NCBI GenBank assembly: GCA_019614645.1
Contig: JABWDB010000005.1
Span: 5,240,001 to 5,304,000, forward strand
Length of the DNA stretch: 64,000 nt
Source: Stratiolaelaps scimitus
Lineage: Eukaryota; Arthropoda; Arachnida; Mesostigmata; Laelapidae
Reading direction: 5' to 3'
Within the stretch, counting starts at the first letter, position 1; the number at the start of each line of letters is the position of its first letter. Position numbers and translations under genes: made by a program. A model generated the notes under the pieces. The model worked only from the letters and a program-made list of their open reading frames with translations. It had not been told where the DNA came from and did no database searches. This document shows, in pieces, positions 12,661-22,488 of the stretch.

Positions 12661-13091
12661 GGGGGTTAATTAATTACCTAAGCTTGGTTAAGGTAATCTG
12701 TGAGTCATTCATCGCCAAGATTGTGTACTGGAATTTCACAGATTTTTAGAGCTAATTTCCCTTGTCTGTCACAACTACTAGGGCGCTTTTGCGTTTTTTG
12801 AATCTCCTGCTGTTCAATCCCAATTGAAACCACCAGTTGAATGCTCTATGTTTGTGGGTTGTAATTATTATTCGTGCTTATAAAGTCATTAATTGTGAAT
12901 AGTGGGTAACTTGTGGAAGACAAATACATCCGCATTCGCCTACCTTTACGATAGAATTGAGGTTCTATACAAAAATTGCAATTTCTGGTGTATTCTACAG
13001 ATTGTCGTCATGTGTGCTGCATCTATTCTAATACATTACTGTATTATTGAGTGGCTAGCTGGTCAGAAGTCTTGACCAGTTAAATCTGCAG

Positions 13092-13885
13092 TTAGCTCCA
13101 CACCGGCTTGATCCACCCGAGAACCTCAGTAACGCCCCCGTAGACAGCTGGCGTACGGGGTTGTCTACAAGAGCCGAAACTCACGTCGCCGATGACAACG
13201 TACAGCCATCACGAAGACACTGTCGGGAGACCGCCCGAGTCGCCTCCACATTCGTTACCTGGCGTAATAGGCACTCCGCATAGCATTGCCTTTGTAAGCC
13301 CACTTCTTCCATGGCCACTGCGCCCAGAGCTCGTGAGAAGCCGGTTGCACTTTGGCCTTCAAGAAGGACGTCTGATATGATCGGTATATGGAGATGAGTC
13401 CTTCCCCAACCTGTGGCCAGACACTGATTGTCGAGAGAACTAAAATCATTCTCAGACGCTAATCAGATGGGTGTTGGATGAGTGTCCTCGTCAGAAGTTA
13501 GCTTCAGCGGAGAAGATGGTTTTGTGAGGCCAAAATCGAGGTCCGCACCCGGAGTGTCATCGACAAAGAATGACGATAATCGAGTTCGGACCACGAAATC
13601 GCCTCGGTTTGTGCGCGAGCACTCCGATTATATTTTCCTCCCACGATCCGCCATGGCTGTGTTACACCGACGCAGTGGGCTGCCGTTAGCGCCCACTGCT
13701 CGCTAATCAGGGACCCTCCGCAGAAATGCTGCCAGGACTGAGTCAGCTTCGACGTATGGCGATTCTGCAGCGAGATCTGCCAGGGGAACTCTTGCGGAAA
13801 TGCATTTTCAACGTCGATGATCGCCAATTTTAGTGGTCGAAACCGGCCGCACTCGACATCGCGTCTAGTACCCGCTCCACAGGCA
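13092..13885 (-). pseudogene. Serine protease pseudogene, tandem copy of the 14929-15798 gene
   Basis: Reading the - strand, segments align in order with the intact protease: [12 protein letters not shown] (propeptide Cys), [14 protein letters not shown], the [11 protein letters not shown] core, TAAHC with the catalytic His, LDFGL with the catalytic Asp, NDFSSLDNQ, GNECGGDSGG with the catalytic Ser, then GDVSFGSC and the C-terminal helix WIKPV. The frame is broken in several places, with indels around 13500-13560, a stop in place of the codon after HPTPI, and a one-base insertion just after GDSGG. The activation tetrapeptide IIGG has become IIDV. Same strand and about 1.04 kb spacing point to tandem duplication followed by decay. 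Parts of it form open frames (13504-13827 and 13255-13449), which should not be annotated as genes. Confidence 0.88.
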
Positions 13886-14398
13886 CCCTATGAGGTCAGA
13901 AGTCCTATCACACAAAGCAGAGTGCGATTGTGTGATTCCAGCGATGAAACACTGTGACTCAACCAGAGTGGGACCTCTCCACGTCAGACTTCGTTTGTGG
14001 CGTTCCATCTCGTGTTGTGATGTTAGTTATATGCGTTTGTCATGGCGTGACTATTTTGTTTGGCATCTGCCAAAGCATAGGGTTCGTTAATTGTTGAGAA
14101 GTCCAACGTGATTGATACAAACTCTGTGTTCTGATGAAATTGTGGGTCTTATCGAGTTATAGGACGAAGTTTAACAGGAACAGCGAGTGTGGTATAAAGG
14201 CGGATATCTGCTGGCGCCGGACGAAAGTGTTAACTCACAGTAAATTTTAGGGTGGCCCCAGAATTTCATCTTCAGCTCTCCGGCAGCGAGACTTTTCCGC
14301 TCCTTGCCTCGATATTGATTCTTTAGGGCGTGCCCCTCTTGCCCAGCTGATTCGGATAGCGTAACCAGTTCAGGGTTTGGTGTCAGCTGTAAGCTTGC

Positions 14399-14449
14399 CA
14401 CAGCGTGATTAATATAGGGAGATAGACCCCCTATATTAATCACGCTGTG
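14399..14449. repeat. Perfect 21-bp inverted repeat, 9-nt loop
   Basis: CACAGCGTGATTAATATAGG-G (14399-14419) is repeated exactly inverted at 14429-14449. It lies 0.5 kb beyond the 3' end of the serine protease and 0.5 kb upstream of the pseudogene. Confidence 0.8.
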
Positions 14450-14877
14450 AACAATCATCCGCATAACAAACAACAAATACCTGTCTAAACAGTTCGTATT
14501 GTAGGATAATGACATTTAATGACGCTGTAAATTTCTTGTGAATTGTGAACCTCCGTTTATTACTATTACGTTTCCGAGAACTTAACCGTGGGAAGGACTG
14601 CAGTGCCGTTAGTAGATCAAATCAGCTTTCACATTTGAGTTTAACTCATTGCGATCGGGCGCTCCGCCTCGCCCGGCATTCAATACGGCAGCCCTCATAG
14701 TTGCACTCATATCTCAATTCAATCTCAATCATCAGTCTCCGATTTTACATAGATTCTTTGTTAGTAGGCACAGTAAAAAATCTTAGCATTCGTAAACTTC
14801 CATAACGTTTTATAGCAGATGTACAATAGTAGCTCCAACGGAATAGTCGCGTTATATATAGACAGAATCGTAATGAG

Positions 14878-14883
14878 TTTAAT
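14878..14883 (-). terminator. Polyadenylation signal ATTAAA of the serine protease
   Basis: ATTAAA on the - strand begins 46 nt after the TGA stop of the serine protease ORF. This is a common variant signal at a sensible distance for a short 3' UTR. Confidence 0.5.
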
Positions 14884-14928
14884 ATGATATATTTGAAATG
14901 AATAGGTAAGCTCAACAAATGGTCGTCA

Positions 14929-15798
14929 TCAGCCGCACACCTCGTTGATCCATTTGAGTGCCTCAGTAACTCTCCCGTAGACCGTCGGTGTCCAACCTTG
15001 TCCACAAGAACCAAAGCTCACGTCACCCACCAGAACATATCGGCCATCGCGAAGACACTGCAGGGGTCCGCCGGAGTCGCCTCTACATACGTTACCTGGC
15101 CTAAGGGGCTCTCCGCACAGCATTGCTTTCGTCAGGGCACCTCTTCCATAGGCGCTGCGACAGAGCTCATAAGCCACTGGTCGTACAGCGATCCTCTGTA
15201 GAACGTCTGATTGGATCGGTCTGTAAGGATTAGTCCACCCCCATCCCGTGGCCACGCAAGTCTGATTGTCGAACGAGCTGAAATCGTTCGCAGACGGCAA
15301 ACAGATGCGTGCTAGATGAGCGTGGTCTCCAGACAATTTCAGCGGAGCAGACAGTTTTACGAGGCCAAAATCGAAGTCAATCGAAAAAGCACCTGGAGTG
15401 TCATTGACCTTGTACAAAGGGTGACGATAATGGAGCTCGGGTGACATAATCACCTCTGTTGCCTCATGACGGCTCAGTTTGTGTTTTCCAAGTGAAATCC
15501 GCCACGGCACTGATATGTCGAGGCAGTGACCCGCTGTCAGCACCCACTGCTCGTTAATAAGGGACCCTCCGCAGAAATGCTGCCAGGCCGGAACCTGATT
15601 CGGGTTATACTCTTGGAGCGACACAAGCCAGGGGAACTCCTGTGGGAGCGCATTTTGGCCACCGATTATCCACGACGTTAGTGAGCTGGAATAGCCACAT
15701 TCATCGAGTTCATTAGATGGTCCACAAAGGGTAGCGACGAAAAGCAGAAGTCTTCTTAAACTGGGAAACTGGGCCGCGCTGTTCCGACAACGGGACAT
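14929..15798 (-). CDS. Secreted chymotrypsin-fold serine protease (S1A), intronless
   Basis: A single 289-residue ORF starts at a true ATG. Residues 1-25 form a signal peptide (RRLLLFVATLCG core). A short propeptide contains Cys34, which would pair with Cys166 as in chymotrypsinogen. The mature enzyme begins IIGG at residue 44. The triad is complete: His91 in TAGHC, Asp143 in DFDFGLVKL and Ser242 in GDSGGP. Family disulfides can be assigned: Cys76-92, 181-248, 213-228 and 238-265. By motif spacing, primary-pocket position 189 is Asn236 and position 226 is Thr272, so trypsin-like Arg/Lys specificity is not expected. The residue before IIGG is Trp43, not Arg/Lys, so activation needs a chymotrypsin-like cut or autolysis. 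Role: extracellular proteolysis, digestive or defence; the sequence does not decide which. A degraded sister copy lies downstream on the same strand. Confidence 0.92.
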   Translation of the reverse strand: MSRCRNSAAQFPSLRRLLLFVATLCGPSNELDECGYSSSLTSWIIGGQNALPQEFPWLVSLQEYNPNQVPAWQHFCGGSLINEQWVLTAGHCLDISVPWRISLGKHKLSRHEATEVIMSPELHYRHPLYKVNDTPGAFSIDFDFGLVKLSAPLKLSGDHAHLARICLPSANDFSSFDNQTCVATGWGWTNPYRPIQSDVLQRIAVRPVAYELCRSAYGRGALTKAMLCGEPLRPGNVCRGDSGGPLQCLRDGRYVLVGDVSFGSCGQGWTPTVYGRVTEALKWINEVCG

Positions 15799-15875
15799 CT
15801 TTGATTGAAGCTTTGCGAGGAGCCGCTCCGGTTCAATCGTACTATAGCTTACGATTGGCTTTAGCGCTGCGATTC

Positions 15876-15883
15876 TACTTATA
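15876..15883 (-). promoter_or_regulatory. Possible TATA box of the serine protease
   Basis: TATAAGTA on the - strand lies about 80 nt upstream of the protease ATG, leaving room for a start site 25-35 nt downstream and a 5' leader of about 50 nt. Single-exon secreted proteases often have TATA promoters. The motif is short and could be chance. Confidence 0.35.
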
Positions 15884-16826
15884 CTTGTCCATCAAATAAC
15901 CTGATTGAGAACTTTTCGAGTGGATAATTCCAAAATTTCATCGGCTAAACCATTGCCCAACGGCCGGTAACTAGTCCACTACAACACAGCATTGCGGGAT
16001 TACAGGAAAATGGCATAGTCCTCGTATAGGTGAGTATCATGGATACAAGACCAGTTTCAAGCCCACGCATCAATTGTTATCAGTTAAGGTTAATCAAACA
16101 CAATGTGTTCATCAGGGTTCATTATTGTTTTTATGATTTTGTGCTCGTGCTAATATTTGAGCAGTCTGCAGCAAATAGAGGTGTGTCTGTCCGTGTATGA
16201 CGAGACCATAGCTGTATATGTAGATGAATCATAGATCGTTCGTACTGGCATTGGCGGTTGCAATGAAAATTGCGAGTGGTCATGAAATACTGTTTTCATG
16301 GACTATGGCAATCGACCGTAGACTCGTGTAAACGTAAATATCCAACTGTCTGACTGATTTGACGGTGTTGTTTCCACCGGCGTTGTTTTCTACTTCTGAA
16401 TCTCTTGCCTAGTGCAGACACATTACGCTATCGTCTCAAGTGGGCTGCCCGACCAATGGGCAGAATTGCTTGCTAGTCTGTACGTAGTATCAAGACTAAA
16501 GAATCGATATCGTAATAGGACGCTGAGAATCTTAAGTGCTATCATACGTATGTACAGGCCGTACATTCTAGAATAGACAATATTTCAGCAGAAAGAATCT
16601 CTTTAAAGGCATCACAATTCGCGACCTTTCATCGATATCGAGTAAACATCGACCTTAATGTTAAAATGGACTCAAAACTGTAAGGAGAGTGGCGGGGGAC
16701 CTTCTAAGTGTACGGCTTACAGCATGGCCAAGAGACAGCGAGCCTGAGTTGGCTAAGTCGAACGGCAAGTCCGTTGGCTTTTAGCGTATCATCACGGGGG
16801 ATAGGTGATTCCATTTCTATAAAAGC

Positions 16827-17129
16827 TTAGCCATAGTTCTTGGTAACAGGTGGACAGGGCGCGATGATGGTATTAGATGTCGTCATTTGTTGACCAGCTG
16901 GTATTGTTGGCGTAATCTGCAATTCGATTCGAGTGTCAGCGTCCCTATGGCCGCCCGCGTTCAGGGGTACGACAAGCATGATTTGACCAATACTGTATGC
17001 AAGAATAGTTGTCACGAATGGTGTCATTTGAGTTTCATAGTTGGCAAGCATACCGGCTATGTGTTTCGCAATTCTATGACGATCTTGGTGACTGACCGAT
17101 GCGGTATTGCTGTGCACATGTATACACAT
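16827..17129 (-). CDS. Hypothetical small ORF, 100 codons
   Basis: A stop-bounded frame with a true ATG encodes 100 residues of balanced composition without low-complexity runs. It includes a mildly hydrophobic segment (TTILAYSIGQIMLVVPL, about residues 40-56). I do not recognise it. There is no clear polyadenylation signal in the 150 bases after the stop and no strong splice acceptor before it. It could be a small gene, an exon or chance. Confidence 0.2.
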   Translation of the reverse strand: MCIHVHSNTASVSHQDRHRIAKHIAGMLANYETQMTPFVTTILAYSIGQIMLVVPLNAGGHRDADTRIELQITPTIPAGQQMTTSNTIIAPCPPVTKNYG

Positions 17130-19369
17130 ACAACATTATTTAACATTATAAATTTGGCACTGTTGGCGTATAGATCGGCTACTAAATACTAATATTATAC
17201 TGTAGGCAGGTAAGGTGGCGGCAAATCGTTTGCTACTTTTTAATTCAAATTAACATCCCTCTCATTCATGTATCACTCCCAAATGAAGATATGTCACCGC
17301 TGAGCAGAGCCTCTCGCCCGATTCCCTATCATTAGTGGTTGTTATAGAGCCCTAATGATAAATCTATAGATAATGCGCAAACGGTATTGTATTGTGTATG
17401 CTTTAAATCAATGTACATGGCCAGATCATCATGCGGCTGGTGGTCGGCTTTCGAGTATCACTCGAATGATCAAAATACAACCCCTTTGCTATGGGCGTCT
17501 GTTGGAGCGCATTCAGGTCACTACCTACATCAGCTCTTTAGAAGGCCCATTTACGATATACTTTTTATACTGTTTTTTTACAAAAAAAAATATATATACA
17601 TATAATATGTGCCCTTTTTACATACTTTATGTCGTAGGTAGCTCCTGGCATTCTGTTTCCTGTTCAGCGGTGGCGCTGAAATCGAAAAGATCCTGTATGG
17701 CGTGCCGCCCCATTCTTCGGGCAAGCGCTTGCTTGTTGTCTCTCAGTAGACCAATTGTACGAATGCATTAGAATTCCACGTGTTCCTAGTGTCTGTAAAA
17801 TGGTAAACTAGGTTCATAGAAACATCGAATAACCTTTTGCAACAGTATCATTCTCGATAAGGTCGAGCGGACATATTGAACCTTTCGTGTAAGGTTCTTT
17901 AGAGCTATGTTATACATTGGAGAACTTCGACAACCGCTGAATCACTCGTCATAGCCAGGTAAAAGTTCACCTTTTGACACTTGAGGGTATTTGCAGACCA
18001 ACTCAGCGCTGATTTAGTTTCTCAGAACAGATATATGAATCTTGAGGCTAAAACATCTCTACTGATGAGGATACGGCAATACGAACGTATAGTGACGCTG
18101 AAACTAAGCAGCATTCGTCATCAATCATCACATAATGGCGGCTGGTAAACTAATCATTTCAATCGGCGTTCCGTGAGCCAATTTAGATTAGGAGCCTTTT
18201 TAGGTTCTTGAAAGGACAAGCCCGAATTGAATTCACCGAAAATTGGTGACAATGTTTGACATGGAGGCCTTCACCCGGCAAGACGTTTACCTCTGGTGCA
18301 AGCGAAAATAACTCAGCCAACGGACAACGTCACGATCGACAAGTCTTAAGTGAGTTTGTCCCGTCCGCCTCAGAGGGCAAGAAAATCGATTCGAACGGAT
18401 GACAGGCTATCCCCAGTGGCAATGTCAAAGAGATTTGGTTAAAATGATCAATGCACACTATGCTCAAAGTCCCTCCCCCCCTTTAAAATTTCATTTCGAG
18501 ATTATACAGGAGGATAGTTAGCACTCGAATGTCTCGCCCGCTATGCCGAGTTGCTATCTGTGACGCTCAGCTGTGTGGCGTGGTTCAACGAACGAAGCCG
18601 AGACAGCAGAGGTAAGCACCGACAAACGACAGAAAGTAGCGAGTGCGGAGGAATCATGCCCGAGGGGGGTACATAGACCCTTGGCTCAATTTCATCGGGG
18701 TTGTTGTCATTCGGATACAAATGTCGAAAAAAGTGAGTTGGACTCAGCAGTTGTTGCTGACAAGGCGGAACGGGAAGCGGGCATCTACGAGCGTCGCTGC
18801 GACTTTCCAACTCGAGGATGCGAGTGAGCGAGCGGTCGGGTGCGCCATCTGGGAGCCGCAATGGTCTAATATCACCATTCTTCTACTATTGCCAACCGCA
18901 CAACTCATGCGTCACGCTTGCGTGAGAGGTCTGCTTGACACGCAAGACCGTCGATCCCTCCGGGACACTCGCAAACTTGTCGGGCTATTTGAAGACTAAC
19001 CAAAAGAAATTGCCAGAGAAAAACAGGGGGAGAGATACAGAGAGGTGGGCGGGGGGTGGGGGGTGGTAGGTAGAGGAAAATATAGCCCTGATGAGTAAGA
19101 GGCTTAGACTGTTCTCTCTGTGATGCCTCTCTCTGCTGATGGACTTGAACGCACGAACAAACACGACCTTCGAGAGTTGAGAAGGCTTTCGCTCGGATAC
19201 TTTGCTCATTCCGTCGGAAATACTGTGTCATTTTACTAACAGCTCAATGCGGTTACTATGGCTCGCGAATCGTGCTTGTGCATCGAGCAGAAGCCATCGG
19301 AAAAGGAGGGAACTCTTTTTCCAATAAAATATAGCAATGAAACATTCACCGCGTAGAAGCAAATATCGA

Positions 19370-19640
19370 CTATGGGTGAAACGCACATTCAGACACCAGT
19401 TCATTATATGTTTCTGCTCTACCCTTTGATTGAGGGTCGTACGACAATACCACATAGACACCTATTTGTTGATTCTTCTTTTGAATCTCATCTGCCATCT
19501 CATCCATGCGTGTTTGTAGAGTCGTTGATACCCTGCATACATGCATCATATAATAGACATATAATAGTACCATTGCAATACCGGCAATACCGAGATCGGC
19601 TTTTATTAAGAGCCCATGGATTTGGCAGGTAGTTGAAAAG
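19370..19640 (-). other. Possible coding fragment with membrane segment and coiled coil
   Basis: The - strand frame contains a hydrophobic stretch (GIAGIAMVLLYVYYMMHV) followed by a heptad-like TLQTRMDEMADEIQKKNQQI. The latter loosely resembles the Q-SNARE helix of SNAP-25-type proteins, but the match is short and no strong splice sites flank it. Treat it as unproven. Confidence 0.15.
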
Positions 19641-20536
19641 GCGCAAAATATATTCGGATTCCACCGGTGAGAAACAATATAATCAAAAGGATTTGATAAG
19701 TATTCGTATACGGTCAAAGAAGTCGGTCCCTTGGTACTGCAGCGGCTGGCAAGCTATTTAACTATGCTAGATAAACACGTGGTTGCTAGAGAGTTCGTAC
19801 ACCGCACATAGCACCTGGAGGTCGTTCGGGGCGGAGCAGCGAAACGTCTACAGCCGAAAGACATGCTCTTCGCACCACGGCAGCTATTTCTACGCAAGTA
19901 CATCTAGTCGAGAATGTTGGCGATGAACACCCGAGTATCGGATTCGGATTCACGTCTGACTGATGGCCTGATTCCAAGTGTGACCCGTTCTCATCGGCCT
20001 CAGCCGCCGTCCTACTCCCGCAAGTAGGTCAGGCCACCTGTAGCAAGGCGCGGCGCTATTCGGATGTTGCTGAGATACGTCTGTGTTTTACCGACTCTGA
20101 GCGGACACAACACCTATCGACTGAAGGTCAAAGGTGCCCGCTATAGTCCTCCGTCCGATCGAACGCCGAACTCGGTATGATATCAAGAACGCATTTTCGC
20201 CATTTCGGCCCGAATGGGATAGTCGTATACGCATGTATCGTACAAGTTAATGCTGTGGTGCGCACACCCCCGTGGCTAACGAACCACTTGTTCAGCAGCG
20301 AAGAAGCCCTTCACTTGTCCTGCCCGACCACTCTGGCTGGCCAGTGGATTACATAGTTTGACCGATATCGCTGCCATACTGTGTAGCGAAGCGATTCAAG
20401 CTGGGGACATTATCTTCCTACCTCAAGGCTGAAGAATCCAGAGCAATCGCTAGCGACATGACGCAACGCTGTCTGGTGGTCAGCCAAAAATGGTGGTTTC
20501 TCTGAAACATCCTCATTCCTAACCTTCCCGTTATCC

Positions 20537-20554
20537 TCTCTCTCTCTCTCTCTC
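20537..20554. repeat. (CT)n microsatellite
   Basis: About nine CT units. A (GA)n run follows at 20930-20951, complementary in sense. Confidence 0.85.
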
Positions 20555-20929
20555 CATAACGACAGCCTCGAGACAGTGAAGGTCGAGACCTACACCTGAG
20601 AATCGTCCAAAAGCCGTTACGAGACCTCTCTATCTAGTTTTGTCCAGTCTTCAATTCCCGACAACGGCAGCATCTTGCTCTGGTGACTCCCGTCCACCAT
20701 GTGTTTACCACGCGCACTCACCGTAATGGAGGCACCGGACGAATGAGTCGACCAGTCGACACGCCCCTCTAGTGTTGTTCTCTGATATCCGCTGGTTGAG
20801 TGGCCGTTGCTGAGTGCGGCGTCCGGAGTCGTAGATCGACCGGAATCATCTAGCTTTGTTTTTGCTTTCCTGTTCCTTTATTTATAACTTATTTGAAAAA
20901 AGCGTGTTCGTCGTCATTCCTCCGTAGAG

Positions 20930-20951
20930 AGAAAGAGAGAGAGAGAGAGAA
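20930..20951. repeat. (GA)n microsatellite
   Basis: About ten GA units with one interruption. Confidence 0.85.
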
Positions 20952-22206
20952 TACCCGTCTTGCCGACTACGGCTCGGTTGTGTAGCCTGTCTGTTGCTTT
21001 TGCCATAGGGCAACGGTGTCCTCTGGGCATTTGTGCGCCTAATTCAGGCAGAAATGGCAATTTCCATTGGGACGCTACAATTCAGCCTTGCCAGTCGTTG
21101 CCCTTTAGACACATATGTATGCTGCGGTCTTATTTGTTTGGTACAGGCTTTTTTTAGCCCCCCAGGAACTTGCTGCGTTAAACATCCAAGGTAAAACCTC
21201 GAGAAATAACGTATCGAAATGAAATAACGGTGTTCAGTAGAGCACGGTATTGTATCGAGTAATATTTTCAAGGACCTTCTTGAAATGTAGCGACGTATCA
21301 TGGAATATGGGGTTCAGGAATAACATATTCTTCATTTTCAATCGTCGAGCCGGGCTGAATCCGTCAATTGAATTCACGGACACCCTAGCTGAACTCGTTG
21401 GCCGAAAACACCCGACTACGCCGGCGGTACCAGATCCCTAGAACGGTGGAATACGGATTTCTGAAATGGTTTTCGAAGGTCGGTTATCTGGTCTGCCAAC
21501 TTGTGTCGGCACTATAGAGCTTCCATACAGCGTGGAACAGACAACCACTTCAAAATGTATAGCCAATCTGAAGGGCTGAGACTGGAGGACCAAGCCGTCG
21601 TATAACCTGAGAATAACTCAAGTCTCATGTATTTGCAGCGAGTTGAAATGCCAAGAGACCGAACCTACTTGCAAAACTAACAGTAGTGACTAAATATAGG
21701 CAAGCATATAAGCCAATACTCATATGAATACCATTTACTACTAGCTCGAGAACCTTCGTTGGTGCTTCTTTCTTTTGATCGAAATGTTCCCCACTAATTA
21801 ACGTAACTCAGGTCGTAATCGGCTCATTGGGGCTATCGTAACAGCTATCCGTGCGCTCTGCACAGGTAATTGCTAACGACATTGAGTATCTGTAAGTGCT
21901 ACATATCCCTCAAGCTAGCTGTATATATTTTCATAACCGCCGCATCCAGAGGCATATCATGAAGGTCAGCCGGAACCGAAAGTCCATTATGTTGTGATGT
22001 GACGCTCTTCGTCTCAGATGTGAAAATTCATACCAGCATCATATATTAGATAGTGACGAGGCAGTTCTTTGATGAGATTCGTAAGTGTCCGAAGTTGGCC
22101 CAGCGTGCAATGGATAATTTGTGACAAGCAAAATTAGATGTATGGGACTCAATTGAAGTCTGCATTTCTTAGAAAGTAATTGCTTGCATTTTGTAAGGAA
22201 CCTACT

Positions 22207-22488
22207 ATGTGCACGTTTAAGCTTCACGACACCACTGTAGTAAAACCAACCCTCTTTATGTACGAACTTTGGAAGTCAGATCTTGTCGCAGGTTGGTCGC
22301 TCTACGATTCTCCAATTTTACGACTGCGCAGTGACCGTTTGCGTCAACTTGAAGCTAGCCAATTGCACTGCTATAACAAAGAAGTACACCCCACGGAGGT
22401 GCTTTCTTGTTTGAGACCTACAGTTGAAGGTGATCAATACGTTGAGCGATTACGGAGTCGTCGACACGCGTTTAACACGTGCCTTTAG
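22207..22488 (+). other. Unrecognised open frame
   Basis: An ATG at 22207 opens a frame of about 93 codons rich in charged and aromatic residues (MYELWKSDLVAGWSLYDSP region), ending in a TAG at 22486. I see no domain, signal peptide or splice context. Confidence 0.15.

Noticed and set aside
13504..13827. 107-codon serine protease ORF as a separate gene
   Set aside because: It is only the N-terminal half of a frameshifted copy, and the first codon of the open frame is TTG, not ATG.
17373..17771. 132-codon + strand ORF
   Set aside because: It includes a T/A-rich run translated as FLYCFFTKKNIYTYN and shows no domain or conserved pattern.
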